Below, piece after piece: positions 17,308 to 26,077 of a DNA stretch of 64,000 bases (positions within the stretch are counted from its first letter, which is position 1; the number at the start of each line of letters is the position of its first letter). The stretch is from positions 1 to 64,000 of the forward strand of contig NZ_SSNI01000031.1 in NCBI RefSeq assembly GCF_010015475.1, read 5' to 3'. Under the pieces are notes generated by a model. The model did no database searches and was not told the DNA's origin. It saw nothing but the letters and a program-made list of their open reading frames with translations. Source of the DNA: Pontibacter pamirensis (GTDB lineage Bacteria > Bacteroidota > Bacteroidia > Cytophagales > Hymenobacteraceae). Both the position numbers and the translations under genes were made by a program.

Positions 17308-20300
17308 AGTTCCGGACAATTTTACAATATGAGTTTTCCTACCAGTTACGCCATGTTTCAACCTGGTTCCTGTTTGCTGTCTTCCTATTGTTCGGTTTCA
17401 CTATCCTGAGAATGGTCACGCTTACCGACGAAACGCACCTGAATGCGCCGGGCACGATCGCCTTCTTTACGGTCTTCGGCAGCGCGATATGGGTGGTGAT
17501 AGGAGGGGTGGTTGCCGGTGATGCTGCTACCCGGGACATGCAGACGCATATGCATCCACTTACTTATACTACGCAAGTTCCCAAGATTAGCTATCTGGGA
17601 GCGCGATTCCTGGCGGCATTGGTACTTAATGCTTTACTTATGCTGATACTTTACGCCGGAATGCTCCTCTCCTTTTATGGTCCCGGTGCAAAGACGCAGT
17701 TTATCGGTTCATTCCGTCTCGCGTCTTATCTAACCAACTTTGGTTTTCTGGCACTGCCTACGGTCATCGCTACTACGGCCATCCAGTTTACGTTCGCGGC
17801 ATGGAGCGGCCGGGCCATTGCCAGCTATATTGCCAGCATTGCCATCATTATTTTTTCCCAGTTCGGCGGCACAACGGTGCGGTTCATGCTGGAGTGGAAG
17901 GTACTGGGTAGCCTGATGGACCTCCTGGGCACCAGCATTATTGCGGAAATGGAAGGCTGGACGCCGATCGACAAGAATACGCGGTTGATCCTGCTGCAAG
18001 GTACATGGCTCTGGAACCGCGTCATGTGGTTTTGCATTGCTGCAGGTGCGCTTGCGTTTACTTACTTCGGTTTTCAATATACCCATGTTACGAATGTCAA
18101 GAGGTGGAGTATTTTCAGGCGCCGGTCAAATACGGCGCAAACTGCCGCGCAGGCTGCACCGGACGCGTTTCATACCCGCAACATTGCGACCAGTCCAGCT
18201 AAAGTGCCGCACTTCACGCGTAATTTTGTATGGGCAACGTATGTGCGCCAGGTACTCACCCTCGCGGGGACGTCGTTTTGGGCAGTTGCAAAAAGCTGGG
18301 CCGGGCTTACTCTTGTAGCGGTATTAGCTATAGGATCTGGTCTGTTCGCGACCGAGTATATGGAATTTTACGGTGTTCCGCTGCTTGCCCGAACCGAGGA
18401 AGTTTTAAGAGTCTTGACGCCACCCCTGAGTAACTACCGGACACAGTGGATCATTTTCCCCTTGCTCACCATCTTTTACGCCGGCGAACTCGTCTGGCGC
18501 GAGCGCGAAGCAGGTCTGAATGTACTTTCGGACACCACGCCAGTGCCAGAGTGGGTCATGTTCCTCGGTAAATTCATCGGGCTCGCACTCACTATCACCG
18601 CTTGGGTCGCTTTTCTGATGGTGGCCGGGATAATCAACCAACTCGTTATGGACTACCACCAGTTCGAGATAGATGTATACATGAAGGCGCTCTTCGGGAT
18701 GCAACTCACGAACTACCTTCTCTTCGCCCTGCTCGTCTTTGTGATTCATGTTCTGGTGAACCAAAAGTACATCGGGCACATGGTAGCCTTCTGCGCGTAT
18801 GGTTTTATCCTTTTTTCCTCAATGATAGGGGTAGAGCACAACATGCTGGTATATGCCTCTGATACGGGATGGTCTTACAGTGACATGAGCGGCTTCGGTC
18901 CATTTATCACGCCCTGGTTGTGGTTTAAGTTCTACTGGGCCTCCTGGGCTTTCTTACTCTCCGTGCTAGCAATTTTGTTTTGGGTGCGAAGCAAAGAAGG
19001 CGGCCTTGCCACGCGGTTTCACCTGGCACAGCACCGGTTTGCAAAGCATAAAAGAGCTTTATTCACAGCCCTGGCGCTTGTTCTTGTATCGGGTGGTTTT
19101 ATATTCTACAACACCAACGTGCTGAACAAGTTTACAAGCACCGCTGACAGAATGGAGATGCGCGCGGAGTACGAGCGACGGTATGGGCAGTATGAAAACA
19201 CACTGCAGCCAGCACTGACTCGCACCAGGTTAAAGGTGGAAATCTACCCAGATGATTATGCAGCTGATATAGAGGCCACGTATCATCTCGTAAATAGAGG
19301 CGAAGTTGCCATCGACTCCATCCACTTTTCTACCGTACCGCACCTCGCAATTACAGGGATTTCCTTTGACCGGGCGGCTACCCCGGTGGTGCTTGATGAA
19401 CATCTCGGTTACCGGATTTATACTTTAAAAAAAAGGCTTGAGCCAGGTGACTCCCTGCTAATGAGCTTTAAAATTCAAATAGAATCGCGCGGTTTCAGCA
19501 ACGATGGAGTAGGCGCCTCTGTGGTTGAGAATGGTTCTCATATTAAAAGCGACTGGATGCCGGTTATTGGCTATAATGATGACCGGAGACTGCGCGATGC
19601 GCGTGACCGCTCCACGTATGGGCTTCCTCCGCGTCCGGAGAGGCCTTCTCTGTACGATGTGGCAGCACGCAACGACGCCCGTCATGCGGAGCAGATGGAC
19701 TTTGAAGCTGTTGTGGGCACCACAAAGGACCAGATTGCTGTTGCGCCAGGCGCTCTACGTCGTACCTGGACGAAAGGAGACCGCCAGTATTTTCATTATG
19801 CTACCACTGCACCCATTCATAACGAGTATGCTTTTTTCTCGGCCAAGTATGCCGTACGTGAGGCACAGTGGGTGCCGCGTTCTCCCCGCTCAGGGCAAGC
19901 CGCTGCGTTTTCCGGTCACGGTGACAACACAGGGAAACCTGTTGCCATCCAAATCTTTTATCATCCCGCCCATGACATCAACGTGGAGCGCATGGTAAAA
20001 AGTGCACAAGCTTCGCTGGCATACTACACGCAGGAGTTTGGACCTTACCCGTACAGTCATTTCCGGGTGCTGGAGCGACCAGGGCCTGGCCGCGGAATGC
20101 ATGCCGAGGCTATGACGATTGACTATCCGAGCGGGTACTCCCTGATGAACCGGGCGCCAGGTAGCCTAGACCTCCCGTACCACATCATGGCGCACGAAGT
20201 GGCGCACCAGTGGTGGGGTATCTACCTTTCTCCCGCCGCAGTGGAGGGAGCCGGTTTACTCGTCGAAAGCTTTGCCACATATTCTGCCATGCAAGTGGTG

Positions 20301-20999
20301 GAGGAAACGCTGGGCTACGATCACCTGCTCCTTTATTTGTCACAGATGCGACACGAGTATGAGGTGCCTCACTCTAAGGCGGCTCCTCCCTTACTACGGG
20401 CCAACAACAGGTTTATGAATTACCGCAAGGGGCCTTTCGCGCTCTTCGCACTTCGGAATTACATTGGGAAGGACAGTGTAAACAATGCACTCCGGCGGAT
20501 GCTTCGAGACTATACGCCAAGCCCTCCCTTGCCAACGACGCTCGACTTTTACAGGGAGCTGCAGGCAGTGACGCCAGACTCTCTTCAATACCTGGTGCAT
20601 GATCTCTTCGCCGCCAACACGTTCTGGGAGCTCGAGACGAAGCAGGTCACGGCAAAGCAGACCGAAGCAGGTAACTGGCAGGTAACACTGGAGGTGGAAA
20701 CTCGAAAGGTGACAGTCGACAGCATCGGAGCAGAGACAAACATACCTATGCAGGATTGGGTAGAGATCGGCGTCTACGCGCCGCGTGCAGCAGGCGAGTC
20801 ATCGGCAAAAGTACTCTACCTTCAGAAGCATCGCATTGGCTCGGGCAAGCAGACGATTATCCTCCATGTATCAGAACAGCCCGGGCGTGCCGGCATTGAT
20901 CCGAATCACCTGCTGATTGATTTGGATTTACACAATAACACCAGAAAGGTGGAGGTTGAGGGGGTGGACGAAGCGGAAGAGGAGCCTGATCTGATCTAA
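17304..20999 (+). CDS. Second ABC-2 permease / M1 aminopeptidase fusion
   Basis: 1231 residues, paralogous along its full length to the 9896 protein. Two blocks of membrane segments fill about 1-600. The peptidase zinc site is HEVAHQWWG (His964, Glu965, His968) with Glu988 as third ligand, 19 residues on, the usual spacing in this subfamily. GRGMHAEAM replaces the substrate loop. Unlike the first copy no loop residues are missing. Its own ATPase gene has collapsed, so function as a transporter would need the ATPase at 8997. It could alternatively act only as a membrane-bound aminopeptidase. Confidence 0.87.
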   Translation: MKFRTILQYEFSYQLRHVSTWFLFAVFLLFGFTILRMVTLTDETHLNAPGTIAFFTVFGSAIWVVIGGVVAGDAATRDMQTHMHPLTYTTQVPKISYLGARFLAALVLNALLMLILYAGMLLSFYGPGAKTQFIGSFRLASYLTNFGFLALPTVIATTAIQFTFAAWSGRAIASYIASIAIIIFSQFGGTTVRFMLEWKVLGSLMDLLGTSIIAEMEGWTPIDKNTRLILLQGTWLWNRVMWFCIAAGALAFTYFGFQYTHVTNVKRWSIFRRRSNTAQTAAQAAPDAFHTRNIATSPAKVPHFTRNFVWATYVRQVLTLAGTSFWAVAKSWAGLTLVAVLAIGSGLFATEYMEFYGVPLLARTEEVLRVLTPPLSNYRTQWIIFPLLTIFYAGELVWREREAGLNVLSDTTPVPEWVMFLGKFIGLALTITAWVAFLMVAGIINQLVMDYHQFEIDVYMKALFGMQLTNYLLFALLVFVIHVLVNQKYIGHMVAFCAYGFILFSSMIGVEHNMLVYASDTGWSYSDMSGFGPFITPWLWFKFYWASWAFLLSVLAILFWVRSKEGGLATRFHLAQHRFAKHKRALFTALALVLVSGGFIFYNTNVLNKFTSTADRMEMRAEYERRYGQYENTLQPALTRTRLKVEIYPDDYAADIEATYHLVNRGEVAIDSIHFSTVPHLAITGISFDRAATPVVLDEHLGYRIYTLKKRLEPGDSLLMSFKIQIESRGFSNDGVGASVVENGSHIKSDWMPVIGYNDDRRLRDARDRSTYGLPPRPERPSLYDVAARNDARHAEQMDFEAVVGTTKDQIAVAPGALRRTWTKGDRQYFHYATTAPIHNEYAFFSAKYAVREAQWVPRSPRSGQAAAFSGHGDNTGKPVAIQIFYHPAHDINVERMVKSAQASLAYYTQEFGPYPYSHFRVLERPGPGRGMHAEAMTIDYPSGYSLMNRAPGSLDLPYHIMAHEVAHQWWGIYLSPAAVEGAGLLVESFATYSAMQVVEETLGYDHLLLYLSQMRHEYEVPHSKAAPPLLRANNRFMNYRKGPFALFALRNYIGKDSVNNALRRMLRDYTPSPPLPTTLDFYRELQAVTPDSLQYLVHDLFAANTFWELETKQVTAKQTEAGNWQVTLEVETRKVTVDSIGAETNIPMQDWVEIGVYAPRAAGESSAKVLYLQKHRIGSGKQTIILHVSEQPGRAGIDPNHLLIDLDLHNNTRKVEVEGVDEAEEEPDLI

Positions 21000-21258
21000 A
21001 GGTAAGTTGCTCGGTACCAAATAGGTGTTTGCCAATTATGGTTCTAACCCACCCGCTGGTTTTGTACTTTAAAAAAGACAAATCAAACAACATCAAGACA
21101 AGGAGATACAGCTCATCAGCACATCGGTGTAGGTATTTCGTATAAGTTGCGTGCATCCAAGTGAAGCTGCCTACTGTTCGGATATAGGTATAGACTTTCG
21201 GTGGCAAGGCGGATAACATGCAAACTATACTATCATTCACTTTTTTGAAACGGTACTT

Positions 21259-22158
21259 ATGAAATGGCAAGGCAGAAGAAAAAGCGGCAACATAGAAGAC
21301 CGTAGAGGACAATCAGCAGGCGGCTTTGGAGGAGGCAGAGGCATCAGTCCAATGCTGCTTATACCTTTGTTCCGGCTACTTTTTTCAAAAGTGGGGCTGA
21401 TTATTGTGGCGGTGCTGGTGGCGCTGATGTTCCTGACAGGAACCAACCCCATAGCGCTGCTGCAGCAGTTTGTGGGCGGCGAACCGCAATACACACAGTC
21501 AACCAATTACCAGCCAAGCCCGGAAGAGCAGGCGCTGGCTGAACAGACGGCCGTGGTGCTGGCAGATACCGAAGATGTCTGGAACAAGATGATAGAAGGG
21601 TACAGAGAACCCACCTTGGTGCTGTTTTCGGGGCAGGTAAGCTCCGCCTGTGGTTCAGCTTCCTCTGCTTCAGGACCTTTTTACTGCCCCGGCGATGAAA
21701 AACTGTACATCGATCTAAGCTTTTTTGGCGAGATGGAACGCAAGTTGGGTGCTGCAGGAGACTTTGCACAGGCCTATGTGGTTGGCCATGAGGTGGGGCA
21801 CCATGTGCAGAACCTAACGGGTACCATGGAGCAGGTAAACGCCATGCGGGGCAAACTATCCGAAGTAGAATTTAACAAACTCATGGTAAAAGTAGAGCTA
21901 CAGGCGGATTTCTATGCCGGTGTGTGGGCACATCATACCCAAAGATCAACAGGATTTTTGGAGCCCGGCGACCTGGAAGAAGCCCTGAATGCAGCAAGTG
22001 CCATCGGCGATGACCGTCTTCAAAAGCAATCCACAGGAAGAGTGGTGCCAGACTCCTTCACACACGGCACCTCTGCCCAAAGAGTCCGCTGGTTTAGAAA
22101 AGGCTTCGAGACAGGCGATGTGTCCCAGGGCGATACCTTCAACGCCGCCGAGTTATAG
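21259..22158 (+). CDS. Neutral zinc metallopeptidase (YpfJ family)
   Basis: 299 residues of the zinc_peptidase family PF04228 (YpfJ). A glycine-rich cytosolic start and one membrane helix (about 45-65) precede the catalytic part. Zinc motif: GHEVGHHVQNL; the third ligand is expected in LMVKVELQADFYAGVWAH. The FYCPGDEKLYIDLSFF block is a family hallmark. Membrane-anchored, facing outside. Substrate unknown. A 260-bp gap separates it from the ABC/M1 gene, and a strong terminator follows it. Confidence 0.9.
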   Translation: MKWQGRRKSGNIEDRRGQSAGGFGGGRGISPMLLIPLFRLLFSKVGLIIVAVLVALMFLTGTNPIALLQQFVGGEPQYTQSTNYQPSPEEQALAEQTAVVLADTEDVWNKMIEGYREPTLVLFSGQVSSACGSASSASGPFYCPGDEKLYIDLSFFGEMERKLGAAGDFAQAYVVGHEVGHHVQNLTGTMEQVNAMRGKLSEVEFNKLMVKVELQADFYAGVWAHHTQRSTGFLEPGDLEEALNAASAIGDDRLQKQSTGRVVPDSFTHGTSAQRVRWFRKGFETGDVSQGDTFNAAEL

Positions 22159-22187
22159 ATTAACAGCTTAACAGCTATATACCAGTA

Positions 22188-22233
22188 GCAAAAGTAAAAG
22201 CCTCTCCGGAAATGGAGGGGCTTTTACTTTTGC
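22188..22233 (+). terminator. Rho-independent terminator
   Basis: A 20-bp stem (GCAAAAGTAAAAGCCTCTCC with its complement, one G-T pair) and a 6-nt loop, 30 bp after the metallopeptidase stop. A/T-rich flanks allow it to work in both directions. Confidence 0.85.
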
Positions 22234-22530
22234 ATTTTAAAGGTATTGGCAAGTTCATTGCACGCCACCTCCGTGGCCTTGCCTGGTGATTAGCACAGAC
22301 TCTCATCCTTCTTATCTGGGGTACTGGCGTTTGAACTTGTTAAAAAGATGTATATACCCTTTAATTATAAATCCGCCAAATTGATAAGAAAACAAGCTTT
22401 ATAGATTTTCGCTATAAAGCTATAGATATTTCGAATTACAGAGGATTTGTTTACAGGTCTGTGAATAGGTATCTTTATTAAGAATCAGATGCATAATTTC
22501 AAAAAAGCATATCTATTTTTAACTTTTATC

Positions 22531-24795
22531 ATGAAAACTATGGAACATAAGAAAGACAGACATGTAGCTCCTAACACCCCTGTGTGGGATACCAACGAGT
22601 CTAGAAGATGCCCTTTTATGGGTGGTGCTGTTAACTTTACGGCAGGTAGTGGAAGGTCTAACCGCGACTGGTGGCCAAATATGCTAAACCTTCGGATACT
22701 ACATCAGCATTCTTCTAAGTCTGATCCTATGGGGGAGGAGTTTAATTATGCAGACGAGTTTAAAAACCTTGATCTGAAGGCTGTGAAGCAGGACCTTTTT
22801 AACCTGATGACGGATTCTCAGGAGTGGTGGCCTGCAGATTACGGGCACTATGGCCCGCTCTTTATCCGCATGGCCTGGCATAGTGCGGGTACCTACCGTA
22901 TTGCCGACGGGCGGGGAGGAGCCAGCTCTGGCTCTCAGCGCTTTGCCCCCCTCAACAGCTGGCCGGATAATGCCAACCTGGACAAGGCACGCTTGCTGCT
23001 TTGGCCAATAAAGCAGAAGTACGGAAAGAAAATATCATGGGCCGACCTGATGATTCTGGCCGGGAACTGCGCCCTCGAATCCATGGGGCTTAAAACGTTT
23101 GGCTTTGGCGGAGGAAGAGAAGACGTCTGGGAGCCGGAGGAGGATATCTACTGGGGCTCAGAAGGAGAGTGGTTGGGAAACAAGGAGCGCCACGCAGGCG
23201 GCGTGCTAGAAAGTCCGCTGGCAGCCTCGCACATGGGGCTTATTTACGTGAACCCGGAAGGTCCGAATGGCAACCCTGATCCGATTGCGGCAGCCCACGA
23301 CATCCGCGAGACCTTCGGCCGGATGGCCATGAATGACTATGAAACCGTTGCCCTGATTGCGGGCGGGCATACCTTTGGTAAAACGCACGGAGCTGGCGAT
23401 CCGCGGGAATTTGTAGGCACAGAACCTGCAGGCGCCGGCATTGAGGAGATGGGACTTGGCTGGAGAAACACCTTCGGCACCGGTAACGCAGGCTATACCA
23501 TCACCAGCGGCCTAGAGGGTGCCTGGACCACCACCCCTACCACGTGGAGCAATAACTTTTTCGAGAACCTGTTCGGGTTTGAGTGGGAACTTTCCAAGAG
23601 CCCGGCGGGGGCCCAACAGTGGAAGCCGAAGGGTGGGGCAGGCGAAGGTACTGTGCCAGACGCACACGACCCATCGAAAAAGCATGCGCCTTTTATGTTG
23701 ACCACCGATGTTGCGCTGCGAATGGATCCAGCATATGAAAAAGTTTCTAGGCACTTCCTGGAGAATCCGGATGAGTTTGCCGATGCCTTTGCCTTGGCAT
23801 GGTATAAACTGACGCACCGCGATATGGGCCCTCTTTCGCGCTACCTGGGTCCGGAAGTGCCTGCGGAAGAACTGATCTGGCAGGATCCTATACCGGCCGT
23901 CACACATGAACTGGTAAACGAGCAGGATATCAGTGCTTTAAAAAACAAAATACTGGACTCCGGGCTTTCTGTCTCTCAGCTGGTTTCTACTGCCTGGGCT
24001 TCTGCCGCTACTTATCGTGATTCTGATAAGAGGGGAGGCGCGAACGGCGGACGAATCCGCCTGGAGCCGCAGAAGAACTGGGAGGTGAATAACCCGGCTG
24101 AGCTGGAAAAGGTGCTTCAGCAATATGAAGGCATCCAGCAGGAGTTTAACAGTGCACAGGGCGATGGCAAACAAGTTTCCATGGCTGATCTGATTATACT
24201 GGGAGGTTGTGCCGGCGTTGAACAGGCAGCCAGAAATGGTGGTCAGGAGGTGAAAGTGCCGTTTACACCCGGACGTGCCGATGCTTCCCAGGAGCAAACT
24301 GATTGGGATGCTTTCGCTGTCCTTGAGCCGAACGCAGACGGGTTCCGCAACTATTACAGGAACCGGGACAATGTTTCTGCCTCAACAGAGGAGATGCTGA
24401 TTGACCGGGCACAGCTGATGAGCCTTACTGCCCCTGAATTAACAGTGCTGGTAGGCGGGATGCGTGTGCTGAACACCAATTACGATCGGTCTGAGCGCGG
24501 CGTGTTCACAAATCAACCGGAAGCACTTACAAACGACTTCTTTGTAAACCTGCTAGATATGGGCACCACCTGGAAGGCGACTTCTGAAGCTGATAATGAA
24601 TTTGAAGGTCGTGATCGCAGAACCGGGGAAGTGAAGTGGACCGGTAGCCGGGTCGACCTGATCTTCGGATCAAATTCAGAGCTTCGGGCTATTGCGGAAG
24701 TGTATGCCTGCTCAGATTCAAAAGAGCGATTTACAAGAGACTTCATCAAAGCCTGGGATAAGGTAATGAACCTGGACAGGTTTGACTTAAAGTAA
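22531..24795 (+). CDS. katG: Catalase-peroxidase KatG
   Basis: Bifunctional heme catalase-peroxidase that removes hydrogen peroxide. The distal site RMAWHSAGTYR, the tyrosine in MGLIYVNPEGPNG and the methionine in GRMAMNDYE make the Trp-Tyr-Met adduct required for catalase activity, and the proximal histidine lies in GGHTFGKTHG. The second, heme-free duplicate domain follows and length (754 residues) is normal. An alternative start at 22489 adds 14 hydrophobic residues (KAYLFLTFI), which is not typical of KatG; 22531 or 22540 is preferred. Stand-alone gene with its own terminator. With two Mn-catalases elsewhere in the window, peroxide defence is heavily duplicated. Confidence 0.95.
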   Translation: MKTMEHKKDRHVAPNTPVWDTNESRRCPFMGGAVNFTAGSGRSNRDWWPNMLNLRILHQHSSKSDPMGEEFNYADEFKNLDLKAVKQDLFNLMTDSQEWWPADYGHYGPLFIRMAWHSAGTYRIADGRGGASSGSQRFAPLNSWPDNANLDKARLLLWPIKQKYGKKISWADLMILAGNCALESMGLKTFGFGGGREDVWEPEEDIYWGSEGEWLGNKERHAGGVLESPLAASHMGLIYVNPEGPNGNPDPIAAAHDIRETFGRMAMNDYETVALIAGGHTFGKTHGAGDPREFVGTEPAGAGIEEMGLGWRNTFGTGNAGYTITSGLEGAWTTTPTTWSNNFFENLFGFEWELSKSPAGAQQWKPKGGAGEGTVPDAHDPSKKHAPFMLTTDVALRMDPAYEKVSRHFLENPDEFADAFALAWYKLTHRDMGPLSRYLGPEVPAEELIWQDPIPAVTHELVNEQDISALKNKILDSGLSVSQLVSTAWASAATYRDSDKRGGANGGRIRLEPQKNWEVNNPAELEKVLQQYEGIQQEFNSAQGDGKQVSMADLIILGGCAGVEQAARNGGQEVKVPFTPGRADASQEQTDWDAFAVLEPNADGFRNYYRNRDNVSASTEEMLIDRAQLMSLTAPELTVLVGGMRVLNTNYDRSERGVFTNQPEALTNDFFVNLLDMGTTWKATSEADNEFEGRDRRTGEVKWTGSRVDLIFGSNSELRAIAEVYACSDSKERFTRDFIKAWDKVMNLDRFDLK

Positions 24796-24901
24796 AATCA
24801 GCAACTCTTGGGTGGCAAGGTTTCAATGATCCTATCAAGAGCTAATTAGATAGATTCAGAAACAGGAATTATCCAGGAGTATAGTTGAGGTATGAATAAG
24901 G

Positions 24902-24955
24902 AGAACCTCCTGCTTGAGTGGTATAACCGATGTACCATCATAAGCAGGAGGTTCT
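24902..24955 (+). terminator. Terminator after katG
   Basis: AGAACCTCCTGCTT pairs with AAGCAGGAGGTTCT over 14 bp, and the loop contains a smaller TGGTA/TACCA hairpin. It is 106 bp after the katG stop and ends in TTATGTTTTT. Confidence 0.75.
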
Positions 24956-25010
24956 TATGTTTTTACGCTTACATAGCGGTGCGGGCGAGCCTGCTGTTTT
25001 CTCTTTAAAC

Positions 25011-26042
25011 TGAAGGTGGAGTTGCTACCTTTGACTGGAGGCTTTTGATAGGCAGATTTATGAAAGTATTAAATTTGACTATTATCGATAGACGTATATT
25101 TGACCTCTCCTATGCCTGAGGTTCGGTAAAAGAAGTAGCCGATGAGCTGGGCATAGACCCCGGCCGGCTGAGCAAGTGTCGGTAGAAGGACAGCTTGCCA
25201 GTCCGGCCCACCGAAGGGCTGACAGACGAGCAAAGGGAGATAAAGCGGCTACAGAAGGAGTTGAAGGAGGCACGTTGGAGCGTGATACATATCCGATTCT
25301 GACGCATGTCTGCGGGTCAAAAAGCCATTAGCATCTTCTCCAGGGTGACAGGCGGTATACATTGGCTTCAGAAAGGAGCACCGCAATCAGTTTCCAGTTG
25401 AGAAGATAGAGTATTCAAGGTTAGTGTCAGTGGCTACTACCACTGGCTGCAACACCCTGTCGGCCTGCGGGAACGGAAAGAGCAGGAGCTTGTGGAGCAG
25501 ATTAAATAGGTCTATGAACAGAGTAAGTGCCGCTACGGCAGTTCCAGGATTGCTGCCGAACTCAAGGAACAAGGCATCAGCGCTTCTTGTCCGCGTGTGG
25601 ACCGCCTGATGCAGAAGCACCGGATACAGCGCATCGTGCGGAAGAAATACCGGCTGCAATCCACCGACTCTGACCACGTGTATGGTGAGGCAGATAACTA
25701 CCTTGACAGAGGGGCGTGCAATACGCCTGCAGTGCCTTCAGAGAGCAGTTGGAGGGAATGCCGGTGCGGCAGAGCATAAGCAGGAATGGAAACTGCTGGG
25801 ATAATGCAGTGGCAGAGAGTTTTTTAAGAAAATGAAGCCGGAGATGATCTACCATCAAAAGTTTGCCACCAGACAGGAGGCCCGACTGGCCGTGTTTTAA
25901 TACGTAGAGGTTTCTACAACCGGAGAAGGAGACATTTAGCACTGGGCTACATGACTCCTTGCCAATATGAGAACCTGCTGTGCAACCAGGCAATGGCTGC
26001 CTGAAGTAGGTCTCATGTAAAATATTGTAATTCCACTGGACA
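25011..26042 (+). mobile_element. Decayed IS3-family element
   Basis: Full-length outline of an IS3 element on the plus strand, related to the copy at 1334-2323. Left end GTGGAGTTGCTACCTTTGACTGG; right end TATTGTAATTCCACTGGACA (26023-26042), whose reverse complement TGTCCAGTGGAATTACAATA resembles the left end. Inside, orfA and orfB are broken by several stops and a deletion that removes the first part of the integrase core. It keeps the C-terminal GNCWDN-like block and the tail YNRRRRHLALGYMTPCQYE that the other copy lacks. Confidence 0.75.
25095..26004 (+). pseudogene. IS3 orfAB pseudogene
   Basis: Recognisable pieces in order: EVADELGIDPGRLSKCR (orfA, with stops on each side), RPTEGLTDEQREIKRLQKELKEA, SGYYHWLQHPVGLRERKEQELVEQIK, RYGSSRIAAELKEQG, RLMQKHRIQRIVRKKYRLQSTDSDHVY. 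Just after ADNYL the sequence jumps to the DRGVQYACSAFREQLEGMP block, so about 60 codons with the first catalytic Asp are missing. At least five in-frame stops and frameshifts occur. Inactive. Confidence 0.8.
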
Positions 26043-26077
26043 ACATACGAACTGGTGCATCTGACGTTAGATCACTC

